Positions 17,454 through 25,092 of a stretch of DNA of 57,461 nt are shown one piece after another. Where the stretch lies: the NCBI GenBank assembly GCA_012270995.1, contig JAAXHG010000166.1, positions 1-57,461 of the forward strand, written 5' to 3'. The position numbers and the translations under genes were made by a program. How positions within the stretch are numbered: the first letter of the stretch is position 1; every line of letters starts with the position of its first letter. The notes under the pieces were generated by a model. It was given only the letters and a program-made list of their open reading frames with translations, was not told where the DNA came from and ran no database searches. This DNA comes from Vicinamibacteraceae bacterium (GTDB taxonomy: Bacteria > Acidobacteriota > Thermoanaerobaculia > Multivoradales > Multivoraceae).

Positions 17454-20400
17454 TTGAGGCCGCTTGACGTGACCGGCCCGCTCACGCCCGGACTCCGCAA
17501 GCAGTTGGAGAAGGCGGTGCGGGCGGCGCGTCGCGTCGGCGAGGAGGGGGCGATGGCCGCGCTGAGGGCCTTGGCGGTGGACGCGGCGCGGCCGCACGAG
17601 TCGATGTCGGCGGACGAGCGCGGGTTGCGCCTGCGGCTGCGCGCCCACGGCCGGCAGTTGGGCGACGCGCGGAACCGGCAGAGCGGCGCCCAGGAGATCG
17701 GCCGGCTCGTCCACGAGGCGGCGTACGAGCACTGGCACCGGATGCTGTTCGCGCGGTTTCTGGCCGAGAACGGGTTGCTGGTGGCGCCCGGGTCCGGCGT
17801 TCCGGTGTCGCTGGACGAATGCGCGGAGCTGGCGCGGGAAGAGGGCGGCTTGGACGGCTGGCGGGTCGCCGAGGGGTTCGCGGCCGGGATGCTGCCGGAG
17901 ATCTTCCGGTCCGACGACCCGGCGCTGGCGGTGACGCTGGCGCCCGAGGCGCGGCGGAGGCTGGAGCGGCTGGTGGAGGATCTGCCGGAAGAGGCGTTCA
18001 CGGGGAGCGACGCGCTCGGCTGGACGTACCAGTTCTGGCAGGCGGACCGCAAGGACGACGTGAACCGCTCGGGCGCCAGGATCGGCGCGGACGAGCTGCC
18101 GGCGGTGACCCAGTTGTTCACCGAGAACTACATGGTTCGGTTCCTGTTCCACAACACGATCGGCGCGTGGCGGGCCGGCAGACTGCTGGCGGAGCGGCCC
18201 GAACTGGCCGAGGACGCCGCGAGCGAAGCGGAACTCGCGGCGGCCGCCCGCGTCGAGCCGCGGGGCGGCTTGGACGGCTACGACTTCGAGTACCTGCGCT
18301 TCGTCCGCGAGCCGGCGTCCGCGCCCGACGGCCCCTGGCGGCCGGCCGCGGGCGCCTTTCGCCGCTGGCCCGCCAGGGCGGCCGACCTTCGCGTGCTCGA
18401 CCCTTGCTGCGGCAGCGGCCACTTCCTCGTCGAGGGCCTGGAACTTCTGGCGCGGCTGCGCATGGAGGAGGAGGGCCTCGGCGTCGAGGACGCCGCCCGC
18501 GCCGTGCTGCGGGACAACCTGTTCGGCCTGGAGATCGACCCGCGCTGCGCCCGGATCGCGGCCTTCAACCTGGCGCTCGCGGCGTGGAAGATGGTGGGCC
18601 GCCCGGTCGAGCTGCCGCCGATCCAGGTGGCTTGCACCGGGCTTTCGGTGAGCGCGTCGAAAGACGAATGGCTCGAGCTCGCGGCGGGCGAGCAGGCCCT
18701 GGAGGGCGCTCTCGACCGCCTTCACGACCTGTTCGCGCAAGGCCCGGTCCTCGGTTCCCTGATCGATCCGGGGAGCCTCGAGAAGGATCTGTACCAGGCC
18801 GACTACGGGGCGGCGGAGGAGACTCTGGGCCGGGCGGTCGCCCGGGAGGACGCCGACGACGAAGCCCGGGAGCGGGCGGTCGCGGCGCGGGGCATCTCGC
18901 GCGCCGCGAAGCTCTTGGCCGGCGAGTACGACCTCGTCGTCACGAACGTGCCGTATCTCGCGCGCGGCAAGCAGGACGCGAGCCTGCGGGAGTTTGCGCT
19001 CAAGAGTCATCCGGACGCCAAGGCCGACCTGGCGACGGTCTTCGTGTCGAGGATCCTCCGCTGGCTCGGCGACGGCGGCGCGCAGGCGGTCGTCGTGCCG
19101 CAGAACTGGCTGTTCCTGACCAGCTACCGGAAGCTGCGCGAGCGGCTGCTCGGCGAGCGGACGTGGCGATTCGTGGCGCGGCTCGGGCCCGGCGCGTTCG
19201 AGACGATCGGCGGGCATGTCGTGAACGTCGCCATGGCCGTGCTGTCGGCCGAGAGACCGGACGACGGCTGGCGCATGGCCGGCATCGACGTCTCGGCGCC
19301 CCGCGGCGAGAAGCCGATCCCGGCGCGGGAGAAGGCGGAGTTGCTGCGGGCGCCCGGCCGCGATCGCTTCGGAGGGGCGTCCGGTTCGGCCCGCGGCCCG
19401 GCGGGCGCGTCGTTGCGCGACGAGGCCGCGGCGGGCGCGGCGCCGGAGAGGCTGGCGGGGAACGCCGGGGCGCCGGCGCAAGCACTGGCCGAGCGGCCGG
19501 CCGACGACACGCGCATGGCCGGCATCGACGTGCCGGCCCCCGGCGGCGACAAGCCGATTTCGGCGCGGGAGAACGTGGAGTTGTCGCAGGCGTGGTTGCG
19601 GTCGGAGGGGGCCGTGGCCTCTGAGGGCGGGGCCGAGCCGGTCAACGCGGATATGCCGGTCGTCACCGCCGAGTCGGAGCGGAAGCCGGAGCCGCAGCGC
19701 GACTTTGGCGACACGGGAGTTGCGGTCGGGAGGCGTTCCAGCGCGGCTGAGCTGTCATCAACGAAGGCGGGAACGCAAGAGGCGGCATGCCGAGCGCTTC
19801 CGGGGCGCGTCCGCGTGAGGCTGGCGACTCAGAGCAGCGTCGCCGCCGGCGTGGATGCACGGATCGTCCTTCGACCCGCATCCCCGAGTGACTTGCTTGA
19901 GCGCTTCGTGGACGCGCCCAACGGCATGCATGCTGGAGACTCGGCCCGGTTTCGCCGCTGCTACTGGGAACTCATGGTTGGGGACCCCGACTGGCGGTTC
20001 TTTCAGAGACCCCCTGTTGTTTCTGCCCACTACTCGGGGCGCGAGCACGTCTTCGCATGGCCCGACGACGGTCGAATCCACCGGGAGAATCCCAAGGCAT
20101 ACGTCAAAGGGGAGCGGGTCTGGGGCAAGAGTGGAGTTGTCATGGCCGTCATGAGTGAGCTTCACGCAACCCTGTACAGCGGCGATCTGTTCGACATCAG
20201 TTGCGTGCCGCTTGTACCCTCGTCCTCAGACAATCTGTTGTCGCTGTGGTCGTACTGCAGCGACGACCGTTACCGGCTGGAGGTCCGTCTCGTCGACTCC
20301 AAGTTGAACGTCACGAACGCGACCTTGGCGAAGGTCCCCTTCGATCTCGACCACTGGCAAGCCGTCGCCGCCCGCGATTACCCCAACGGCCTCCCGGAGC

Positions 20401-21557
20401 CCTACTCCGACGACCCGACCCAGTGGCTCTTCCACGGTCACCCCTGCGGCTCGGTGGTCTGGGACGAAGACGCGAAGCGGACCGCCCATGGTCCGCTTCG
20501 CGCGGACGCCTCGGTGCTCCACGTCGCGGTCGCGCGGCTGCTGGGCTACCGCTGGCCGGCGGAACTGGACCCGCGGATGCGGCTGGCGGCCGAGTCGCGG
20601 GAGTGGGTCGAGCGCTGCCGGGAACTGCACGGTTTCGCCGACGCGGACGGCATCGCCTGCCTCCGGGCCGCGGCCGGCGAGTTGCCGGCGGCCGACCGGC
20701 TGCGCGCGTTGCTGTCGGCCGCGTATGGCGAGCTGTGGTCCGCGGCGAAGGAACAAGAACTCCTTGCCGCGGCCGCCGAGGGCAAGCGGCCGCCCGGGTC
20801 TCTCGACGAGTGGCTGCGCGACCGGTTCTTCGCCGAGCACTGCGGGCTGTTTCACAACCGGCCGTTCGTCTGGCACGTCTGGGACGGCCGCAAGGACGGC
20901 TTTGCCGCCCTGGTCAACTGCCACCGCCTGTGCGGGCCGGAGGGCCTTGGCCGGCGCACCCTGGAAGCGCTCGCCTACCGTCACCTCGGCGAGTGGATCG
21001 ACCGCCAGCGCGCGGCCCAGGCCGAAGGCGAGGAGGGCGCCGACGCCCGGCTCGCTTCCGCTCAGGACCTCCAGCGCCAGTTGGAACTCATCCTGGAGGG
21101 CGAGCCGCCGGTCGACCTCTTCGTCCGCTGGCGGCCGCTTGACGAGCAACCCATCGGCTGGGAACCGAACCTGGACGACGGAGTGAGGCTCAACATCCGC
21201 CCCTTCATGCGCGCCGAACTCCAGACGGGCGGCCGCAAGGGCGCCGGCGTCCTCCGCGTCAGGCCGAACGTCAAGTGGGGCAAGGACCGCGGCAAGGAGC
21301 CGCGGAACCTTCGCCCCCGGGAGGACTTCCGGTGGTTCTACTCATGCCCCGGCCAGGGCGGCGAGGCCGACCGCACCGACTACGCCGCGTCTCCGGAGGC
21401 CGCATACGATGGGAACCGCTGGAACGACCTGCACTACACGCGAGGCGCGAAGGAGGCGGCGCGGGAGCGTTCGCGGAACCAGGAGAACGCCCCTACGGCG
21501 CCCGACGAGGCGGTCGGCCGCGGCGGCCAGACCGGCCTTCGAGGGGGCGCGGCTTGA
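17454..21557 (+). CDS. pglX: BREX adenine-specific DNA methyltransferase PglX
   Basis: 1367 residues, longer than the usual ~1200. Start is TTG at 17454; GTG at 17469 is possible. Methyltransferase motif I is LDPCCGSGHFLVEG (DPCCGSG at 316-322) and the catalytic motif IV is VVTNVPYLARG (NVPY at 498-501, a variant of NPPY), so N6-adenine methylation is expected. Residues 599-713 form a linker with two copies of a 35-residue block (RMAGIDV...). The likely target-recognition part follows (about 766-960), coded by visibly lower-GC DNA, then the conserved PglX C-terminus (FHNRPFVWHVWDGRKDGF; NLDDGVRLNIRPFMRAEL). In BREX it marks host DNA and is needed for phage exclusion. Confidence 0.93.
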   Translation: MRPLDVTGPLTPGLRKQLEKAVRAARRVGEEGAMAALRALAVDAARPHESMSADERGLRLRLRAHGRQLGDARNRQSGAQEIGRLVHEAAYEHWHRMLFARFLAENGLLVAPGSGVPVSLDECAELAREEGGLDGWRVAEGFAAGMLPEIFRSDDPALAVTLAPEARRRLERLVEDLPEEAFTGSDALGWTYQFWQADRKDDVNRSGARIGADELPAVTQLFTENYMVRFLFHNTIGAWRAGRLLAERPELAEDAASEAELAAAARVEPRGGLDGYDFEYLRFVREPASAPDGPWRPAAGAFRRWPARAADLRVLDPCCGSGHFLVEGLELLARLRMEEEGLGVEDAARAVLRDNLFGLEIDPRCARIAAFNLALAAWKMVGRPVELPPIQVACTGLSVSASKDEWLELAAGEQALEGALDRLHDLFAQGPVLGSLIDPGSLEKDLYQADYGAAEETLGRAVAREDADDEARERAVAARGISRAAKLLAGEYDLVVTNVPYLARGKQDASLREFALKSHPDAKADLATVFVSRILRWLGDGGAQAVVVPQNWLFLTSYRKLRERLLGERTWRFVARLGPGAFETIGGHVVNVAMAVLSAERPDDGWRMAGIDVSAPRGEKPIPAREKAELLRAPGRDRFGGASGSARGPAGASLRDEAAAGAAPERLAGNAGAPAQALAERPADDTRMAGIDVPAPGGDKPISARENVELSQAWLRSEGAVASEGGAEPVNADMPVVTAESERKPEPQRDFGDTGVAVGRRSSAAELSSTKAGTQEAACRALPGRVRVRLATQSSVAAGVDARIVLRPASPSDLLERFVDAPNGMHAGDSARFRRCYWELMVGDPDWRFFQRPPVVSAHYSGREHVFAWPDDGRIHRENPKAYVKGERVWGKSGVVMAVMSELHATLYSGDLFDISCVPLVPSSSDNLLSLWSYCSDDRYRLEVRLVDSKLNVTNATLAKVPFDLDHWQAVAARDYPNGLPEPYSDDPTQWLFHGHPCGSVVWDEDAKRTAHGPLRADASVLHVAVARLLGYRWPAELDPRMRLAAESREWVERCRELHGFADADGIACLRAAAGELPAADRLRALLSAAYGELWSAAKEQELLAAAAEGKRPPGSLDEWLRDRFFAEHCGLFHNRPFVWHVWDGRKDGFAALVNCHRLCGPEGLGRRTLEALAYRHLGEWIDRQRAAQAEGEEGADARLASAQDLQRQLELILEGEPPVDLFVRWRPLDEQPIGWEPNLDDGVRLNIRPFMRAELQTGGRKGAGVLRVRPNVKWGKDRGKEPRNLRPREDFRWFYSCPGQGGEADRTDYAASPEAAYDGNRWNDLHYTRGAKEAARERSRNQENAPTAPDEAVGRGGQTGLRGGAA
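19248..19592 (+). repeat. Two 105-bp repeats inside pglX, 240 bp apart
   Basis: 19248-19352 and 19488-19592 align without gaps. Each encodes an acidic start (AERP..D), then RMAGIDV, a Pro/Gly turn (APRGEKPIPARE in copy 1, APGGDKPISARE in copy 2) and a closing EL..A. The offset is exactly 80 codons, so the frame is kept. The DNA between them is Gly/Ala-rich linker. Confidence 0.85.
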
Positions 21558-21674
21558 CGGCGGCTGCCGAGCCAGCGGTGCCAGGCGACCTGGAGGCCGG
21601 CGCCCCCGGTTCCGGTCGGCTGCCCGCGCGAGTGCGCGGCGAAAGCGCGGCGAGCCGTGTTACGATGGACTCCG

Positions 21675-21998
21675 ATGGCCGAGCCCGCGAGAGAGACCGA
21701 CTACGCGACCAAGGCGGACGTGAACGTCCTGCGCGCGGACATGGACTTGCTGCGGGCGGACATGGACTTGCTGCGGGCGGACATGAACACGCTGCGCGGG
21801 GGCATGGACTTGCTGCGCGCCGACATGAGCACGCTGCGGGCGGACATGAACGTCGGCTTCGCCGAGCTGCGCGCCGAGATCGCCGACGTGCGAACGCAGG
21901 TCGCGTCGGCCGAGTCCAGGCTCACGTGGCGTCTGCTTGGCGGCGTCGGCGCGCTGCTCGCGTTGTTCCGGCTGCTCGACCTGCTGCCGGTCGGCTAG
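21675..21998 (+). CDS. Small coiled-coil membrane protein 2 (downstream of pglX)
   Basis: 107 residues from ATG 21675. The sequence is ATKADVNVLRADMDLLRADM, continuing as six heptads of the D-x-L-R-A-D-M type, then FAELRAEIADVRTQVASAE and a C-terminal hydrophobic helix (WRLLGGVGALLALFRLLDLL). This predicts a parallel coiled coil anchored in the inner membrane. It parallels the 73-residue protein upstream of pglX: TKAD motif, coiled coil, C-terminal membrane helix, same strand. It is followed after eight bases by a decayed pglX 3' end, matching the first copy's position directly before pglX. Confidence 0.72.
   Translation: MAEPARETDYATKADVNVLRADMDLLRADMDLLRADMNTLRGGMDLLRADMSTLRADMNVGFAELRAEIADVRTQVASAESRLTWRLLGGVGALLALFRLLDLLPVG
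21717..21842 (+). repeat. Six 21-bp units coding for perfect heptads
   Basis: Units begin GACATG(G/A)AC and end CTGCG(C/G)G(C/G)G, for example 21738-21758 and 21759-21779, which are identical. Each 21-bp unit is one coiled-coil heptad, so gain or loss of a unit changes rod length without breaking the frame. A seventh, partial unit follows at 21843. Confidence 0.85.
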
Positions 21999-22006
21999 CG
22001 GCCCGT

Positions 22007-22208
22007 CGCGACCTCGACGACGACGTGGGGCTCGACATCCGCCGCCTCCGGCGCGCCGAGCTCCGGTCCGGCGGCTGCGAGGGCGCCGGCATCCTTGCCG
22101 GCTACCGCGTCCCCGCCGTGGCGGAATACGATGGAGACCGGTGGAAGGACCGGCTGCCACCTGCCCGCGGGCGGTGCAGGCGGCGGAGAGAGCGAGGAAC
22201 ACGAGGCT
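22007..22208 (+). pseudogene. Decayed 3' end of a second pglX
   Basis: The first frame reads LDDDVGLDIRRLRRAEL and CEGAGIL, then AEYDGDRWKD, aligning with the intact PglX C-terminus (LDDGVRLNIRPFMRAEL, KGAGVL, AAYDGNRWND). After a frame change near 22150 the match goes on as PRAVQAAERARN, against TRGAKEAARERSRN in PglX. At DNA level the first ~95 bases align with 21168-21266 without gaps. About 110 bases between the two blocks are missing. It cannot code for a working domain; it is what remains of a tandem copy of pglX after deletion of its body. Confidence 0.8.
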
Positions 22209-22281
22209 CGCGACCAATGAACGCTTGGGGTTGGAAGCGGTGCGCGACAGATACCGTCGACGGGCGGTGGGAGCTTGGACG

Positions 22282-25092
22282 ATGACGCCCGTCTTCACCG
22301 GATCGAGGTGGTGGCGGTTCGACTTTCACACCCATACGCCAGCCTCGTCCGACTACGGGAAGGGACCGAACCGGCAAGAGCATCGCGGGGTGTCCGCGCG
22401 AGACTGGCTGCTCGACTACATGCGTGCCGGGATCGACTGCGTGGCGATCACGGACCATAACTCCGGCGACTGGATCGAGTCGCTGCAATCGGAGTACCGG
22501 GACCTGGAGGAGGAACGTCCGAACGACTTCCGCCCACTGGTCATCTTTCCGGGCGCCGAGATCACGGTTCACGGCGGTTACCATCTGCTGGCCATCCTGG
22601 ATCCCGCGAGGGCTGGGAGCGATGTCGTTTCTCTTCTGGGTGCGCTCCAGATTCAAGGCAGCGCGCGGGGGACCTCGGATGCGGCTTCCGGTCAGACCTT
22701 GGTCCAGGCCGCGCGGCTGGTCGATGAGATTGGGGGGCTGGCGATTCCGGCCCACGTCGACGGTCCGGCGGGGATCTTCGAGGACCGGGACGGTGAGCCA
22801 GCATTGAGGGGTGGGAGTCTGCAGGAGCTCCTCGACTGCGACAACGTACTCGCGATGGAACTGAGAGACGCGGGCTTTCAGCTCCCCGGCGCGTACCTGG
22901 CGAGCCGCGCACGGTGGGTGCAAGTGCTTGGGTCGGACAGCCACCATCCAGCCGGCGCCGGTGCAAGTCGCGAGCCCGGCGAGCGCTACACCTGGGTCAA
23001 GATGGGAACTCCCTCGCTCGCTGGGCTTCGCTTGGCGCTGCTCGACCGGGCGCCTCTTTCGATCGTGAGGAGTGACGAAGCAGAGGACGATCCGAACCGG
23101 CACGCTCGCCTCTACATTGAGGGCGTTCAACTCAGCGACGGACATTACGCTGGGCGCGGCAAGCCGCTGAGAGCGGGGTTCAGTCCATGGCTGTCCGCGA
23201 TCATTGGCGGCCGCGGGAGCGGCAAGTCGACGCTCATCGAAATGATGCGGCTTGGTCTTCGCCGTGACGTCGACTACCCGAAAACGATAGCCGACGAGTT
23301 GAAGTGGTTCCGTGAAGTACCGCGTTCACGCGAGGACCGGGGTGCGTTGACGAAAGAGACGGAGATCATCGTTACGCTGACCAAGGAAGACGAGAAGTTC
23401 AGAGTTCGATGGCGCCAGGACGGTGCGGTGGAGAACGCGATCGAACAGCACGTAGACGGTGCCTGGCGTCCGAGCCCTGGCGAGGTCTCTGGCCGCTTTC
23501 CGGTGAGGATTCTGAGCCAGAAGCAGGTCTTCTCCATGGCCGGAAACCCGGGTTCGTTGCTGCGGCTGATCGACGAGTCACCAGAGGTTGGCAAGCGTGC
23601 GTGGGACGCGAAACACGAGGAACTGGCGACCCGCTTCCTGAGCCTTCGCAGCCAGGAGAGAGCGTTGACCGCGCGGCTGGGAGATCGGCAGCGTGTTGAA
23701 GGTCAGCTTGCGGACGTCAAGCGGCAGTTGGCGGTCTTCGAGGAGGGGGGACACAGAGACCTCCTGATTCAGTACCGACGACTCGTCCGGCAGCGCCGTG
23801 CTATGGAGGAGCGAAGAGCCGAGTTTGCCCGTGCGATCGAAGCGGTCCGGGACGTGTCGGAAGGGATCGGGGCCTCGGACTTGCCTGAAGATGACTTCGC
23901 ACGTGGCGCCTCAGCCGAGGCAGAGGCGGTTCGTCTTCTTCGGGATTCAGCGTCCAGACAAGATGAGCTTCGCTCCGGAATCCGTCGACTTGCGGATGCT
24001 GCTGGCGAGCGTCTGGAAGAGTGGGAAGGCAACCTGGCGACCTCGGACTGGGCCTCCCTGGAGCGCGAGACCCACCAGGCGTACGAGGCTCTCGTGGAGC
24101 GATTGAAGAACGAGGGTGTCTCAGACCCGTCCGGCTACGGAGTCCTCGTGCACGAACGCCAGCAGTTGGAGGCGAAGCTCGCCGACCTAGCGACGGTAGA
24201 AGATGAACGTCGGACGGCGACGACAGAGGCTCGGCTCATTTTGGAGGAGTTGGAGAGCCTCCGCAGCGAGCTATCTGATCGCAGAGCGTCGTTTCTCGCC
24301 GACGTTCTGGGTGAGAACGAGTTCGTGCGGATAGAGGTTTGTCCCTATGGGGAAACGCCGCGGCAAGCCGAAGCCGCGTTTCGCAAGGCCCTTGACCGCC
24401 AAGATGGGCGTTTGCCGGAGGACATCCTTTCCTCGGATCGCAGAAGGGGCGTTCTCGCGGAACTCTACAGTCGTCTGCCCGACCGCCCGGAGGAACGAAG
24501 TGAGGCCCTCACAACCCGTGTGGCGGCGATCAAGGAAGAACTCCTCGCCATTCGGGCGACGGGCCAGGAGGGTCAGCGGAGCGGGTGGTTGAGGAATCAC
24601 TTGCGGGAGTTGTCTCCAGAGCAGATGGACCGTCTGGAGCTCTGGTGGCCGGAAGACGAACTCCGGGTCGAGTACAAGCGCGCCGGCGAGAGCGCGTTCA
24701 CTCCGATCAGCCAGGGGTCGCCGGGCCAGAAGTCCGCCGCCATGCTGGCCTTCCTGCTGTCTCACGGGGAGGAGCCCATCATTCTGGATCAACCAGAGGA
24801 CGATCTCGACAACCGATTGGTCTCTGATCTCGTTGTCGCGCAACTGAGAGAAGGCAAACGCGCCCGGCAGGTGATCGTGGCGACCCACAACCCGAACATC
24901 GTCGTCAATGGGGATGCCGAGATGGTCGTCTCTATGGTTCATAGGGGCGGGCAATGCCACGTGCTCGATCAGGGAAGCGGTTGCCTGCAGGAAAACGATG
25001 TTCGGTCGGAGGTCTGCACGGTGATGGAGGGCGGCCAGGAGGCATTCGAGAGCCGGTATCGCCGGCTGCGTGAGGGGTCTTCCGGTGCCTGA
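22282..25092 (+). CDS. TrlF-like protein: PHP phosphoesterase domain plus SMC-type ATPase
   Basis: 936 residues from ATG 22282, chosen because the PHP domain begins a few residues later. Residues ~10-255 are a PHP metal-hydrolase domain: FDFHTHTPASSDYG (HTH at 16-18), AITDHNSGDWI, GAEITVHGGYHLLAIL, IPAHVDGPAG and LGSDSHHPAG. Then follows an ABC/SMC-type ATPase: Walker A IGGRGSGKSTLIEMM (K315), a coiled-coil middle (~430-740), signature SPGQKSAAMLAFLL and Walker B PIILDQPEDDLDN (D836). TrlF-family proteins couple such domains; by analogy with other SMC-nuclease defence proteins I infer DNA or RNA sensing with PHP as the effector. GC is lower than in pglX/pglZ. It overlaps the next gene by eight bases. 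Confidence 0.83.
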   Translation: MTPVFTGSRWWRFDFHTHTPASSDYGKGPNRQEHRGVSARDWLLDYMRAGIDCVAITDHNSGDWIESLQSEYRDLEEERPNDFRPLVIFPGAEITVHGGYHLLAILDPARAGSDVVSLLGALQIQGSARGTSDAASGQTLVQAARLVDEIGGLAIPAHVDGPAGIFEDRDGEPALRGGSLQELLDCDNVLAMELRDAGFQLPGAYLASRARWVQVLGSDSHHPAGAGASREPGERYTWVKMGTPSLAGLRLALLDRAPLSIVRSDEAEDDPNRHARLYIEGVQLSDGHYAGRGKPLRAGFSPWLSAIIGGRGSGKSTLIEMMRLGLRRDVDYPKTIADELKWFREVPRSREDRGALTKETEIIVTLTKEDEKFRVRWRQDGAVENAIEQHVDGAWRPSPGEVSGRFPVRILSQKQVFSMAGNPGSLLRLIDESPEVGKRAWDAKHEELATRFLSLRSQERALTARLGDRQRVEGQLADVKRQLAVFEEGGHRDLLIQYRRLVRQRRAMEERRAEFARAIEAVRDVSEGIGASDLPEDDFARGASAEAEAVRLLRDSASRQDELRSGIRRLADAAGERLEEWEGNLATSDWASLERETHQAYEALVERLKNEGVSDPSGYGVLVHERQQLEAKLADLATVEDERRTATTEARLILEELESLRSELSDRRASFLADVLGENEFVRIEVCPYGETPRQAEAAFRKALDRQDGRLPEDILSSDRRRGVLAELYSRLPDRPEERSEALTTRVAAIKEELLAIRATGQEGQRSGWLRNHLRELSPEQMDRLELWWPEDELRVEYKRAGESAFTPISQGSPGQKSAAMLAFLLSHGEEPIILDQPEDDLDNRLVSDLVVAQLREGKRARQVIVATHNPNIVVNGDAEMVVSMVHRGGQCHVLDQGSGCLQENDVRSEVCTVMEGGQEAFESRYRRLREGSSGA

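Noticed and set aside
13631..18121. 1496-codon open frame on the minus strand
   Set aside because: It lies antisense to brxC and the start of pglX, both with clear motifs. Its translation is Arg/Pro/Gly/Ala-rich without any domain; long antisense frames are expected at about 70% GC.
21717..21842. Short regular repeats considered as a CRISPR array
   Set aside because: Units are 21 bp with no spacers and translate as coiled-coil heptads of a gene.
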